Shown here one piece after another: positions 1 through 11,929 of a DNA stretch of 64,000 nt. The position numbers and the translations under genes are program-made. The DNA comes from Aquanectria penicillioides (taxonomy: Eukaryota; Ascomycota; Sordariomycetes; Hypocreales; Nectriaceae). The first letter of the stretch is position 1. Every line of letters starts with the position of its first letter. The stretch covers positions 2,046,001 to 2,110,000 of the forward strand of contig PYIU01000001.1 of assembly GCA_003415625.1 (NCBI GenBank). The letters are read 5' to 3'. The notes beneath the pieces were generated by a model, which saw only the letters and a program-made list of their open reading frames with translations, was not told the DNA's origin and made no database searches.

Positions 1-55
1 AAGACTGGGTCGGGGATCGAGGACAGGATTGATCGCCAGAAGCGGTGCGACTCAC

Positions 56-85
56 CCACTGTTTATCGCTGTTTGATTCTTTCAT
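56..85 (-). CDS. possible first coding exon of a gene leaving the left edge
   Basis: On the minus strand an ATG in good context (CACAATG, at 85) opens a ten-codon stretch reading MKESNSDKQW. It is followed at once by a good 5' splice site, GTGAGT, at 55-50. This is the layout of a short first exon whose intron continues towards position 1 and beyond. Nothing else of the gene is inside the window, so no product can be named. The open minus-strand frame just upstream (124-483) would then be leader sequence. Confidence is low because a ten-codon exon can arise by chance. Confidence 0.25.
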
Positions 86-2612
86 TGTGGCGAGTATATG
101 ATGGGATGATGAGTAAAGGACTTCTATTGGCGACGAAACCGATCGGCAGATGATATTTTGGGAACAAGTGCAGCAGGATTCCTGCTGTTGAGAAGGTCGA
201 GTTTGTCCTGGAGATTCGAAGGCGGTCCTGGTGGTTCTATATCTGCTTTGTCCTCCCTGTCGTTCGGGGGGTGATGGGTGTCAGGCGGGGTTGAGTCGAG
301 CCACCATCGGCCAAGTGAGGGACTGTCAGATAGACCGTGGTGCAACAGCAAAATCGAACAGCGGCGAGTTGTAAGCCGAGTAAGCCAAGAGGTTCCGTTA
401 AGTGGGTGAAGCCAAAGCAAAGAGCTGCGGACAATTCCAAGGAAGACAGGCGGAAGGCCAAGGAAGGGAGGTGAGGGACGCAAGGGGAGTAGGCGAGGAG
501 GTGGGAGAGGCTGCAGGTCTTATGAGAAAAGAAAATTAAGAATAGGCAAGAGGCTTGTGCAGGAGGGTGACCTGGGGTTCGCTCCTTAGGTTAGTAGGTA
601 GCTACGATCCTTGAGGTAGGTACGCAAGGCAGCTTTGGGAAGGTCCGGCGACGGGGAATGGAGACCGGAGACCGGAGACGGCGGGAATGGGGGGGCAATG
701 GGTGTGATGGAAGGTAGGTACACCGGCACACCTTCCTCCTCCTCCTCCTCCTCCTCCACCAACCCTTTAGCACCCTCCATCCCGCCAACCCTACAGCCCT
801 CCAACTTTTGTCGTCCGGATACGCGGCGCGAAGAGGGAAGCTGGATCTTCCTTGTGACTGCTTTGGTCTTTGACCTCGCGTATCCACCATTCCCAAGATA
901 GACAGCATCCATCACTCGCATCACACTCTGCGAGAGACATACCACCTACCAGAGACATAGTCGCACACGCACAACAACATGGGCTACCACGGTACACTCC
1001 ATTTGCAGCCGCACCCACAGAAGGCCCCGGAATCCCAAAAATCCCAGGAAGCCAAGGCACACGCACTCTCCCACGCATCTAAGCTTGCTAGGCTACGCCG
1101 CGCCGCCCACGCCATTGAAGGCGCCCCTCCCAACGACATTCAACTAGTCCTGCTTCTGGCCCTGGTGTTGCTCGTGGTGTGTCGCGGGGGAGGGGCTTGC
1201 TGGTTGACTTCCCTGTTGCGTTGCAGGCCCTTCGCCCGTTTGAGCTCTCGCTTCCCAGGTACGAGGGTCCCAAGATACCTAAGATACCACCAAGATACCC
1301 GATACGAGCGAAAAAACGTTCTGTCAAATTCGTCATCCAGCAGACGTCAACCATCTCGCCCTCAATCTTTGCTCCTCGGATCCCACTCTGATCGCACGGG
1401 CCCGGAACGATCGGCCTGATAACGAGGTTTTCTTGCTCTGCTTCAAATCCACCTTCCTCGCCTCCATCTACCATACTCCGTGGTACCGGCCTGCTTTGCT
1501 GCAAGTACTTGCCCTGCAGCAGGAACCCCACAACACGCCAAGTCACAAGCCAAGCAGAAAAACGGCTCGCCATCGTCACCTGACCACCTCGCGCAGTCAC
1601 GACTGGGTACGCATCCTACCACGAAGGGCCTAGCCCAGGGTGCCGAGGAGCATCTGGTGGACATGGAGTCACACGGGTGGACTTGTCTATCCATGGCAAT
1701 GGATGTTCCAACTTTGTGGTTTCTGGGCTGCCAAATCCTCAACTCTTTGTCCGTGTGGAACCCCCCATCGTCCGGTCTTGGCCCTGCCCCAAGCTAAGAG
1801 CTAAGCCCAGGGACACGCACGCACACACGTCAAAAGGCACACCTACGTAGCATTAAGCTTTGCAACTGCAGAAACCTGGTGGGTGTGTCGTTCGGGCCAC
1901 CCTCGAGCCCTCAAGCCATGGCAGCTATGATTCGATTTCTTCGTCCAGGCTTCCGGCCTGAGGTGACTGGCTGATGACGAAAGACGAGCAACAATCGTAC
2001 CTAGATGCATCCACGAGCGGGCTTGGCTCAAATCAAAGCCACACTCGAAAAATAAGTCAATTCGGTGGGAGCCATCAGTTGGTCCGTATTCCACCGCCAG
2101 CCCACTGAGCTAAATCACACGTGCATCCTCATAGGGACCAAGAGTAATAATCGCTCGACTATAGGCCTTTACCGACACAGCATCATGGACGGTCCCTGCT
2201 GCGTCAATATGCTACTGCCGGCACTCTAATGCTGAGTGATTACCTCAGTCTGTGCTTCTCGATGCTTAATGGTGATTTCGCATACAGAAATTGAAACCTG
2301 AATAGCTTTTTCGTTGGTTCATCAGCCCAGCCACAAGCCACCCCAACAATGCACATCGGGCGTTAGTGGGTTGAAGCTCCCGCAGGCTGCGTTGCACACA
2401 CTGCCGTTCTCCTTTCATCACGACCCCACTCACAGCTCGTGTGTGGTTATCTGCGGCCATCGTATCCATACGACACGGTGTGACTCTGAGACAGGGCAAA
2501 TGCAGGAACCAGCTGTCGTCTCGGCACTCGGTCGGGCCATCTCGTAATCCTCCATCTCGCTTGCTATTTCTGTTTCGCCTTCACCGACGTCCTTGTCCAC
2601 CTGCCCACATAC
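86..2612. other. intergenic spacer, no supported gene
   Basis: No reading frame here shows a recognisable motif or family pattern; frames on both strands are short, overlapping and of skewed composition. The stretch holds a (TCC)n tract at 731-757 and purine-rich sequence near 630-700. It probably contains the 5' leader of USB1 on the right and possibly that of a minus-strand gene on the left. Confidence 0.5.
731..757. repeat. (TCC)n microsatellite
   Basis: About eight tandem TCC units in non-coding sequence. Confidence 0.85.
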
Positions 2613-3650
2613 ATGGCTCTCGTCGACTACTCATCGTCCGACTCGGCCGAGGACGAGACGGTCTGTCAACCACCGTCCAAACGCCGCAAGGCCCACTCCT
2701 CCGATGCCAGCTCGGGGTCGGACCTGGACGGCAAGTCCGGTACGGCAGCCAAACTCGGCAAGGTCGAAGCGGGTGTTTCGGACATGCCCCCCTTGCCCTC
2801 AGAGTTTCACGACTTGTACGCATCCACGGTCCGCCAGAGTGTTGTCGATGACCCAAGCCTGCATCAGGGTCGTCGCCGACAGATTCCTCACGTGGTTGGC
2901 AACTGGCCAACTCATCTCTATGTTGAATGTCGGTATACAATTTAGGGTGATCCCGAGCTTAATAGGTCATGAGGCTGACGTCGGAATTTAGGGCATCCCA
3001 CAGCGTCACAGCATGTTATCCTCGCTGAACTTATTGATGACATGCAGGCCCAGCTGCCCGATATTAAGCTGCACAACTTCTTGATCAGTGATTTGGGGTC
3101 GCCCCTTCCCTTACACATCAGCCTTTCACGTCCATTATCCCTCCCCACTGCGGGCAAGGACACGTTTCTAGAAACGACTACTGAGAGCCTCGTCACGAGC
3201 CTTGTTGGGCCCTTCTCCGTTTACGCGTATTGTCTTCTATGGTTCAAATCTTCTGATTCTAGCCGGACCTTCCTTGTGCTTCGCGTGGCCAGTCGCCCAC
3301 CAGTGGCAGGAGAGAGAGCGGTAAAGGATTCGAACCCAGAGCTACTGGAAATCTTGTCACGCTGCAATAACGTTGCCAAAGCATTGGGCCAGCCGTTGCT
3401 GTACCAAAAGACCCTAACCGAGTCTGCTGAGGGTGCATTTCACATCTCCATTGGGTGGACATTTGATCAGCCCACAACCAGCGCCTCCATAGAGACATTG
3501 CACATTTTCGACAAAGCCAAGTTTGCCGCCATTCGGTCATGGGCCATTGAGGTCGCAGGCATCAAGGCAAAAATTGGCAATGTGGTGAATCACATTGCTT
3601 TAGAAGGTTCGGCGAGAGGTGGCGTAGGGCCTAGACTTTTTGAATCATGA
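2613..3650 (+). CDS. USB1: U6 snRNA phosphodiesterase USB1
   Basis: Two exons, 2613-2928 and 2992-3650, give 324 residues. Usb1 is the 3'-5' exonuclease of the 2H phosphoesterase superfamily that trims the oligo(U) tail of U6 snRNA and leaves a protected end. Both catalytic HxS motifs are present: HISLS at about residues 147-151 and HISIGW at 256-261. The serine-rich, acidic N-terminus (MALVDYSSSDSAEDE) and the block GNWPTHLYVEWHP are typical of fungal members. The EWHP block is created across the splice, which supports the 63 bp intron despite its weak donor (GTCGGT); CTGAC at 2972 is a fitting branch site and TAG at 2989-2991 the acceptor. The length is normal. The start is the first ATG of the open frame and gives the expected N-terminus. 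Family assignment is firm; the donor site is the least certain part. Confidence 0.9.
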
Positions 3651-4859
3651 CCCCTCTTTCAGGGCATTGGCTGATATTCCAGATTGATAAATGCTGGAGA
3701 CTCCGGCTGGATCGTGAGGCGAGAATGTGAATGCACGAGCACAGCTCCCTTACGACCCAGGCAATGGAATTGGATCAGCATTAGCCGGGCAATCCGGCAG
3801 GACCCGGTGTACATTTAACTTTGTTGGCCTACTGCGTCGAGGATGCCTTCGGATGTCTCGGCTGGCTTTACGATTTGGCAGTGAGGACTCGGGAATCGCA
3901 ACTCTGTGTGTTTGGGAAGCCAACCGCAATGCATCAGCCAACCATATTATTACGTATATGGCAAATAGTTGAGGCGGATGCCCCCGACAATGACAATAAG
4001 ATGGCAAATTAGCATTACGAGGTCGAGGAGTGATCCGAAGCAAGCAGGTAGCACAAAGTAGAATTGCAAGCTACTACTGTGGCAGAGGGGCATCTCAGCC
4101 ATCTCGGTGAGGACCGTATCCATGGGGCAGGCAGCTATCTTGTCCCCGCAAAAAATGAAAAGAAGCAGGAAAAGAAGAAAGAAAAACAGCCAATTCACAA
4201 AATCGAACGATGAGGGAAGGATTTCCATAGTGACATCACTTTACGAATGACGCGCGATGGGCGCTGTCGTGGAGATTTCTTGTTCCAAGTTTTGAAGGGG
4301 CCCCCAGCCCCCACCCCCACCCCCCACACACACAATAGCGGTTTCTGCCTTTGAGTGTCGTGCCCGTGCCATGTTGCACGGTACGTGTTGTTTGTTTGTT
4401 GACCAGCAACCTTGGAAGGGGTGAAGGAAGGGGCAACGACTCCATGTTCTCGGTTTCGAAATTGGCAAACAGTGGGGGGATAAGGGGACAGCGGAAGGAG
4501 AGGTTGAAACGGGAAATGCGCATTGAGACAATGTGGGAGCCACGTGCGTTATATTCAACGGTTCATTATACCCGTTCGTCTATTTTATGCGCGCGATGGG
4601 GGAGGGGAACTGATAGGGAATAAGTGATGAAGCGCTGCGTGGGGTTTTGAGTAACTTTTTTACTCTAGGCTTTCGACACATATTGGTATAGGTAATATAT
4701 TGCCTATCCCATCCTTTTCGAGCTCATTGAGGCAGAGTTGCATCGCCAGAGTCTCCTCCGGGAGAGGTGAAGGCCCAGCCATGTCGATAATCCCCCATCG
4801 GCCATGGGCCACTGCTTTCCGTCCGGCAAGCAGATGGGATCTCGGAACCAGCAGAGCAC

Positions 4860-5050
4860 GGGCCGCCCTGAGCCGCTAATCAATTAACCGCGGTCGCCCC
4901 CCCTAACTGCCCTGTCAACGGGCGCCCTAGGGGCCCCTCTCCAGGCCCGTCTGACGCCCACCGGGTCGCTGATCCGGCGGCCTAGGAGCGCCCGAAACTG
5001 CCCTGGGTCGAACCAAGGCCAACCCCCGGGCGCTTGTCAACGGCGCTCAG
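4860..5050. other. GC-rich island with repeated GTCAACGG-CGC motif
   Basis: A short stretch far richer in G+C and CpG than its surroundings, with restriction-palindrome-like words (CCGCGG, GGGCCCC, CCTAGG, CCCGGG). The word GTCAACGG followed by CGC occurs near 4914 and again near 5036. No reading frame is supported. Its nature is unknown; it could be a promoter island or the remnant of a GC-rich repeat. Confidence 0.4.
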
Positions 5051-5369
5051 CCGTGTCCCGTCGGTGCGCCGATCTTCCACGTCCAACCGAAGGCTTTGTT
5101 GCCGCCGTACCTCGCAGCAGCCCACCGTCACGCCGACCCGGTGGTCCAAGTTTGTGTTTTACGTCAAGGGCTAAGCAAGCAAGTTGATGGGGAACGGGAT
5201 GCCTTCTTTTCTTCTCATTAGTATTATTATTATATCGGGGGGGGTTTTGGCTTTCAATTCTCTCGTTTCCGTTCTGCAGCCTGTTCAACTGGGGGGGGTG
5301 GAAATCGATTAAATTGCAATGTACGTGGGCATGCACACCAATGCTCAGCTCATCAAATCAGTCTAGTAG

Positions 5370-5420
5370 CAGCAGCAGAAGAAGCAACAGCAGAAGCAAC
5401 AACAGAAGCAACAGCAGTCG
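5370..5420. repeat. CAG/CAA/GAA trinucleotide tract
   Basis: Imperfect run of CAG, CAA and GAA triplets in non-coding sequence. Confidence 0.75.
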
Positions 5421-5742
5421 TCGAGAGAAGAGAAGAAGACGAAAGACAAAACAGGTTCAGTAATCAAGTGGAGGCACAGAGTGGAGTTGGGCTTGTTATT
5501 GTCTGGCCTGTTCTCCTTCTTCTTTTTTTTCCCTACAGTAATGGAGTCATGGCTCCTCGGCGTGGCTCTTTCGGGGAGGCGGTGGATGCAAGGTGCGTGC
5601 CATTCGAGGACGTAATAAGGGACCCTCCCCAAAACTGCCATGTTCCATATTTTTTCTTGCAGGTGATTAATTAATTACGGGCAGGGGGAGCTAGTGCGTG
5701 CGTGCATCGGTCTGTTTCTGTGGTTTGTTTGTGCGGGCTGCG

Positions 5743-5881
5743 GCGTGTGTGTGTGTGTGCGTGGGTATCTCTCTGCCTGAGTGACTGATAGACTGATAGA
5801 CTGACGGAGTACGGCGGGCGTGTGTTTTGACTGAGTGACAGTGTGTGGGTGTGTAGTTTGTGTGTGTGTGTGTGTGTGTGT
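5743..5881. repeat. two (TG)n tracts
   Basis: TG dinucleotide runs at about 5743-5760 and 5855-5881, in the presumed upstream region of CKS1. Confidence 0.85.
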
Positions 5882-6768
5882 CTTGCCGACTTTGATATTT
5901 TTTTCCTTTATTTACCTTGGGTTTATTTACTTTGTTTACTTACCATTACCCACCCCGCTCTTAGCCTCCCTCCCCTCCCCGCCGCTCATCAACAACCCGC
6001 ACGTCCGCCCGCCGTCTTCAAAACCCACCCGTCATCAATCAACACCATCACGGTCCATCCAACGCCCAGCTCTCGAACAAAGCTCTACCATCCACCCACT
6101 TTCCCGACAAACGGGGGATTTTTTTTTTTTTTTTCTCTTCTCACTCCATTTCCCTCCCTCTCCACAGTCGTCCCCCGAATCATTCATCGCGTGTTTTTTT
6201 TGTAACACTCTCAGGGGTCTTTTTGTTTTTTTCTCCGTCGCCAATCTCGTCCTCTATCGCGCCTTTTCCCTCCCCTTCCCCCTCCCCCCACTCCGCAAAG
6301 TCGTCTTTCCATCACCGCATTCCTCGACAGATCTAGCCCTGGTCTGGTCCCAACCACCCCTCAAAAAGGTTGCCCCCCGCGAAATCTTGCACCACCCTGG
6401 ACAACCAACCCTCACCTACAAAAACTCCCGCCGATCTCGCGTGACTTGGGCTATTCCGTACGCAAAAGTACTAATCCAAACCCGAGAATTCTACTTTTCC
6501 GTGTGCCCCCGGCCTGTTCGACCAATTCGTGATTTCTCGCACGACCCGACAATCGACCAATTCTTCGCCCTTCGCTCCGCCCCTCCTCCTCCCCCTCCCC
6601 TGGCGAGGCACGCCGCCGTCTTTTTTCCCGACCTTACATTCACTCGTCTGCTTCGACCGACCTAACTTCGACAAGCTCGTTCTACCTTCTGCCGACTTCC
6701 GACGCATATTTTTCTGGTCGGGACTTTCGTTTGCACGCACGCCTTGTTCTGCTTAGCAAGTTAAACCC

Positions 6769-7376
6769 ATGGACATCGACATGACCCGTCGCAATACCTC
6801 TCCCCGGCCCCTCTCCGACTCGGAGCGTGCCCGGCTCGAAGAGTACATTGACTCTATCCACTACTCGTCACGGTACGGCGCCCATCTGGAGCATCCTCCG
6901 GTGCCAACCTCGAACCGACTCCGGTACTAACATGCCTGCCCTGCTCTAGATACTCGGACAGCGAATATGAATACCGCCACGTCCAGCTCCCCAAGGCCAT
7001 GCTCAAGGCCATCCCCAAAGATTACCACGATACCTCCAAGGGCACCCTCAAGCTCCTTTGGGAGGAGGAATGGCGAGCTCTAGGCATCACTCAGGTTTGC
7101 CCACCCCACCCTGGCAGAGCCCAACGGCCGTCCGCATGCTAATCTGTACGACAGAGTCTGGGCTGGGAGCACTACGAGGTTCATGAGCCCGAGCCGCACA
7201 TTCTCTTGTTCAAGTAAGTAACCCCTTGTCGTTTCCTGAGCTCTGGGGGGCGCAAACATTTCCCCGTCGCTCGACTGCGAGGCATTACCATTACCCCCCG
7301 TTCAAAGTCATGGCTGCTGCTGACACCGCTCCTCTCTCGTCTTAGGCGACCTCTCAACTACCAACCGCCGCAGTAA
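6769..7376 (+). CDS. CKS1: cyclin-dependent kinase regulatory subunit Cks1/Suc1
   Basis: Four exons (6769-6872, 6950-7094, 7155-7213, 7346-7376) give 112 residues. Cks1 is the small phosphate-binding adaptor that sits on Cdk1 and promotes multisite phosphorylation of its targets. The sequence shows the family core in order: [17 protein letters not shown] with the anion-site arginine in YRHV, then [33 protein letters not shown], and a C-terminal KRPLNY. The HxPEPH hinge, which controls the beta-strand swap in this family, is intact. All introns have GT..AG ends; TACTAAC at about 6924-6930 is a perfect branch site in intron 1. The first ATG of the frame gives a short Thr/Ser/Pro-rich N-terminus ([12 protein letters not shown]) with possible Cdk phosphorylation sites. 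Exon joints fall exactly inside the conserved blocks, so the model is secure. Confidence 0.96.
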
Positions 7377-9540
7377 TCGATCGCACTCTCCCCCCTTTAA
7401 AAAACAAACACTTCTCAAAATATTTTCCACACATGTACCATACATACCTACTTACTTACCTACCTTACCTTACCTTACTTTACTTCACGCAGGGCCCCGC
7501 CCTTCCATACCAGCGCAAGATGGACTCGGGCGCACACGGGGATCCCACGTCGTCTCACGATTTTACGGTCTACACGCTAAGATATAAGAAAAGAAAAAAG
7601 ACTTGTTGGTTCAATGCGATGAAAAGCTCACGTCTCCCACCCTCTCTACATCCGTGCCTCGACTCGATATGCTCTCGTACCGTTCTACCTTGCTGCTGCT
7701 GCTGCCGCATCTGTCTGCCTGGTGTGGTGCTCCCTGTTGACTCTGCCCGGATTCTCAGGGCCCGAGCGGCCCATGACGCATATTGCCGAAGAAAGTTCGG
7801 ACGACTCGGGACCGCAGGCATGGAGAGAAGGGAAGGAGGTAGGGTCAACGACATTTGCGGGCTAGCCGGGTATTGGGCTGCTCGGATCTATCCGCTCGAC
7901 GCATGGCAAAAGATATTATTCTGGACCACGTGTGGATACGAGGCATGCCATGTGGTATCCAGAAGTTCTTTTTCGTTTCGCTAGGATTCTATGTCTCGGA
8001 TTTTGTTTTTGAAGGGGGGGCTCCTCCCAAGGGGGGGGTTCGATAATGGAACACAGCGAGCCGGAGAGAGACGACACACCAGGTGTTTGCTACTGGACAG
8101 AGAAAAATGGAAGAAAACTGGCAAGTGGACTGGTGGCTTTTTGGTGTTGTTTTTCTTACCCGTCGTACATGTAATGAGAAGAAGGCGGAAGAAGGGAAGG
8201 GCCGATATGGGGGGAAGGCCCAATGGCCGGATGGGCATTTGCTGCAGCTCGTCGCGCGGGCAGGCAACCCTGGGGAGGGCAGTCTGACATGGGCAGGACA
8301 GGATAGGAAGGGATCTGGCCGAGATGCATTGGGAGGTGAAACATTGGGCGAAAGCTTGGGGAAACTGAGGAAGACAAATGGACTGTGAATAGCTTCAGGA
8401 AGAGACCTGGTTGGCTGGTATCTGGTATACGATTTTGGGTTGGATGGGACCGTAGTTTGAGTGTGTATAGAACTGGACGGAGGAGAAACACCCCCACCCA
8501 AAAAGACAAAAACAAAGACAAATATTTTTGCCCCAAGCAAGACAAACAAAGACCCATACAGAACAGAACAGCACGGCTCTCTCCCTTGTCATGATAGTTG
8601 CTTGGAGTAACAGCGAGAAAAGCAAGCCGCAATCCCCTCCCAGGTTTCTAGAAACGGGCACCTGAGCTCGATACACTGATGGGCCCAAGACACAGCGCAG
8701 GGCAGCACAGGCCGAGCATGTACGTATGGCATCTACGTATGTATATTAGACGTGGCAGTGATGTAGTCATGACGCAAGGGAGGTTGCTGGGTGAGGGTGA
8801 GCAATCCAACTCAAGCCAAAGCATCTAAGCGGGGGGGAAATAAAACATGAAACAAAAATACAAAGGAGTGGAGAGGGAGAGGTTCTCCGGGCCGAAGAGA
8901 TGAGAATTCGCTTCGGGACAGGAAGGAAGGGTTTCGAGCTTCAGTAGGTGGTTGGGGGGGGTTTTGTCCCAGATGCACAGTGAGTAAGCACGCTGGCAGC
9001 TCGTTCATGTTGCAACGGTGACGTCGTCCGGCGCCGACGGTTGGGCAAAGCCACCAGGTCAAAGTCAGTAGCGGGACGGGATCTAACCAACAGAGTTGAC
9101 TGTTGCAGGTGCGTGTGCGCCGCCGGGCTGTGCGTGGAGGCGTTGATTGTCGACGGATGTGCTCTGTATGATGCCTCTCTGTTGGACGACGTCGAGCAGC
9201 GCATCGTATCATTGGACATGGTGTTTTTGAGGAGGGGCCTTTTTTCTTTTATTCTTTTTTTTTCTTTTTGGGTAAATTATTATTACGTATTCAAGTCCTC
9301 AGAGCCGATGGGAGGTGAAACATTGCGCATTCCGGAATGTCGCAGCGCACGTTCTAGCAAACCCATCCTCATGATGATTGATGGGGTCATTATGGACTCG
9401 CCAAGACCCAGTCTTGGCTTTGCTTTTGGAGTACCCAATCATGCACATCCGCTAAGTTGAATGAGGAAGTAAAATTCCTGCTGCTCTAATGCCACCAGCA
9501 AGGGTGATGCACTCTGTATAGGACTGTGAGAAAACAGATG

Positions 9541-9836
9541 GTTGCGATGTCGCCTTGGCTACAGACAGGCGTCGAGAGCGTTCGCGGAGGGCTGGAAGAG
9601 AATTTTGGTCTCCTGCCGAAAACGACACTGTATGCCTCTATATACTTTTTTGGGGCAATCTTTTATGCAAACTACAAATATTTCAAAGGAAATTTTTGAA
9701 ATCCATCTTCTTATTGATACCGGTATAAAGGCTTGCAATTGTGCCTTCGGCGAAAGACCAAAATTCTCCTTCAGCCCTCCGCAGGCGCTCTCAACGCCTG
9801 CCTGTCGCCCAAGGCAGGTCGCCGCTGCGGCGACAG
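9541..9836. repeat. imperfect inverted-repeat element of about 295 bp
   Basis: The left arm (about 9545-9645) and the reverse complement of the right arm (about 9728-9836) match over some 90-100 bases. Shared segments include CGGAGGGCTG, GAGAATTTTGGTCT and GCCTTGG. A loop of about 80 AT-rich bases lies between them. Most differences between the arms are transitions. This could be a MITE-like hairpin, two inverted copies of a short LTR fragment, or a decayed transposon end; no transposase frame is present. I did not find a clear target-site duplication. Confidence 0.7.
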
Positions 9837-10311
9837 TGAGGCCATCACGACTTCTGTATAGCACATTTCCCCCTGTTAGTGGCGTTAAAAGCAGCAGGGT
9901 CGATTCGCCAATGGATTGACTTATTGACCCTTTGTTCGGATCAATAGGTGAGACGATGTCGAACTTCGTGCATCGCGAGGGGGCCACCACAAACGCCGCC
10001 CAACCATGGCCCCAATACACATGGGAGGGGAGGGGGCCCTTTGATTTTTGGCTTTGCATGCACCGGAACCCAGGGATTGCTGCGTGAGTGCATGCTCCGC
10101 GCCCCCATGTCATGTCATCCCGATCAGGTAATTTGCTGAAACTCCGCTCCGTCAGCCTCAAACCCTCTCAAACCAGGGGAGAAGGTGTGAGAGATACCTA
10201 GAAGGGGGGGACACTGTCATCCCATATCCATACAGGGCCACCGTCTGCTATCCCGCTAACCAGCTAATATGATACCCAGGTTTGCTCCCTCCTCGCCTCT
10301 GCTACCAAACC

Positions 10312-10335
10312 TTTTTTTTTTTTTTTTTTTTTTTT
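10312..10335. repeat. poly(T) tract
   Basis: Uninterrupted T run of more than 20 bases in non-coding sequence. Confidence 0.9.
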
Positions 10336-11929
10336 GGCGAGGTTGGTGTCGTTGAGTTTCTGGGCTGATCGGCAGCTCCCGGTCCACCCACGCCTCATAT
10401 CCCATCTGCTGATTTCTTTCCTTCTGGTTCGGGGTTGGGGTTCGGTCCATATGGTCACTTCCCTCTTTCGGAGCGACCAGGTTCATGCCACTTTAATACC
10501 GCCCCAAAGGTTTTTGCTCTGTTGTTTAGAGTTCCTCCATGGCCGTCGCATTTACCTAAATCGGTCATTGGTTGAGGACACATTTCAGATCCAGCTGGCA
10601 TTCTGGCCGTGGGCGTTTAGAGAGGCGAATGAAGTGGCAATCATGACAGCTCCGCCGGCCTGATTTGTCGCAAGTTCCAGCACCACATCGTGTCCTCTTC
10701 TTTTTTTTTTTTTCTCCTCCGGCTCCTGTTTAACCCTTGTTTAGCATTGATTGACGCATATCCAACACAGTTGGTCGCGAGGCTGAGCTTTCCCAAAAGG
10801 ATCTCTATTTTGAATCCCATTGATGGCTCATTACTTATACTCCGTGTGTGGATGAATTGTCCATGTACTCGTAATCCTTCGCGACGGACAGTAGCACCAA
10901 CCCAACCGAATAAGAAAAACCCCCCGCCACTCCGGCCTTGCTCCGCTACTGTTAACAGTGGCCAGTGGGTGAGCAAAAGGAGTCCCGACGGCCCGTGACG
11001 GACTAGGGGAATGGAGAAGGAGGGGGAAAGAATGGCGCTTAGATTTGGTTGATTCATCAGCAAGCCAGCGTGGCTTCTTCTGCCTGTTATGTTATTCCTC
11101 CGATGTGCTCCAGTAGCTAAAAATTGATTAGCAGTGGCGCCTGATCCCGCATGTCATTCTTGTATCGTACGTGGCTTGATTATTTCTAAGCCTCACGGGT
11201 CGGACTTTCAGGGCATGTCACGCTGAATGTTTTAAAAAGACATCCTGTATCCGTACGGCATCTCACCCAACCTCTCTGTCCAGCTTTTTTGTTTCCTCCA
11301 ACTCTTTTGGGGCCTTTTTATAAGCTTCGGCCCGTTTAGTCCCGAGCTGTGTATTGCATCCAATTCGAATCCATTTCTATTTGGTCAAACCACGGATATA
11401 TATGTTCGCTCTCGCCCAACATTTCGGCTCTTCTCGTTGTTGATGACAAACCCACTTCTGTGACGTACTGCACTTTTCAGGGGACAAGGGGAAGAAAAAA
11501 AGAAGGTACCTAGAAACGGTACACACCAGTCCCGATACAGTAAGGCCAGTTTGCATTCCGCCTCCCGCGCACACACACGCGCCTGCGCCTGTCATTCAGC
11601 TTAAACGCAATACGTCGCATCTTCGCCATTGTCTGGTGCATCGCCTCATGTATTTCGCTGCGTCGCTCATTCACGAGCAACTCTCAGTTGACCCGAGTTG
11701 CAGATACGAACCTGACCTGCACTGGCTGCAACCCTCCATCGTACAAAATTAGGCCTTGCTGGCCATTCGCAACCATCACTGCTCTCATTCGAGCGCAGAA
11801 TCAGTTGATTGAATAAATCCACTCCACCATCCACTTGATTTCAACCTTCGATCCAGCATCCCGCACTCGCCAAAAAGGACAGTCTTGCCTTGCGTCTGCG
11901 GTCGACTACGCCGCCACCCGACACCCGCC

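Larger units (their letters stand above)
3651..6768. other. intergenic spacer and CKS1 leader
   Basis: I see no gene. The first half holds purine-rich and GC-rich sequence. At about 4860-5050 there is a GC-rich island, followed by CAG/CAA-type trinucleotide runs (5370-5420) and TG repeats (5743-5760, 5855-5881). The last kilobase (5900-6768) is strongly pyrimidine-rich, as is common in long 5' leaders of filamentous fungi, and probably belongs to the CKS1 transcript. The long plus frame at 5835-6665 is a composition effect: it is mostly Pro, Ser and Phe with no domain pattern. Confidence 0.5.
7377..11929. other. long intergenic spacer (4.5 kb)
   Basis: No gene could be supported on either strand. 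The first part is the CKS1 3' region. An inverted-repeat element lies at 9541-9836 and a T-run of more than 20 bases at 10312-10335. The final section, 11200-11929, is presumably ERO1 promoter and leader. Frames such as the minus-strand 9559-10161 run across the inverted repeat and have no protein-like pattern. Confidence 0.5.

Noticed and set aside
5835..6665. 276-residue plus-strand frame
   Set aside because: Begins in a TG microsatellite and is a pyrimidine-rich leader; composition is Pro/Ser/Phe with no domain pattern, and CKS1 starts 100 bases later.
7989..8549. 186-residue minus-strand frame
   Set aside because: Low-complexity Phe/Val and Ser/Pro text overlapping other frames; no motif.
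9559..10161. 200-residue minus-strand frame
   Set aside because: Runs through the inverted repeat; both arms would be translated in opposite sense, so coding is unlikely.
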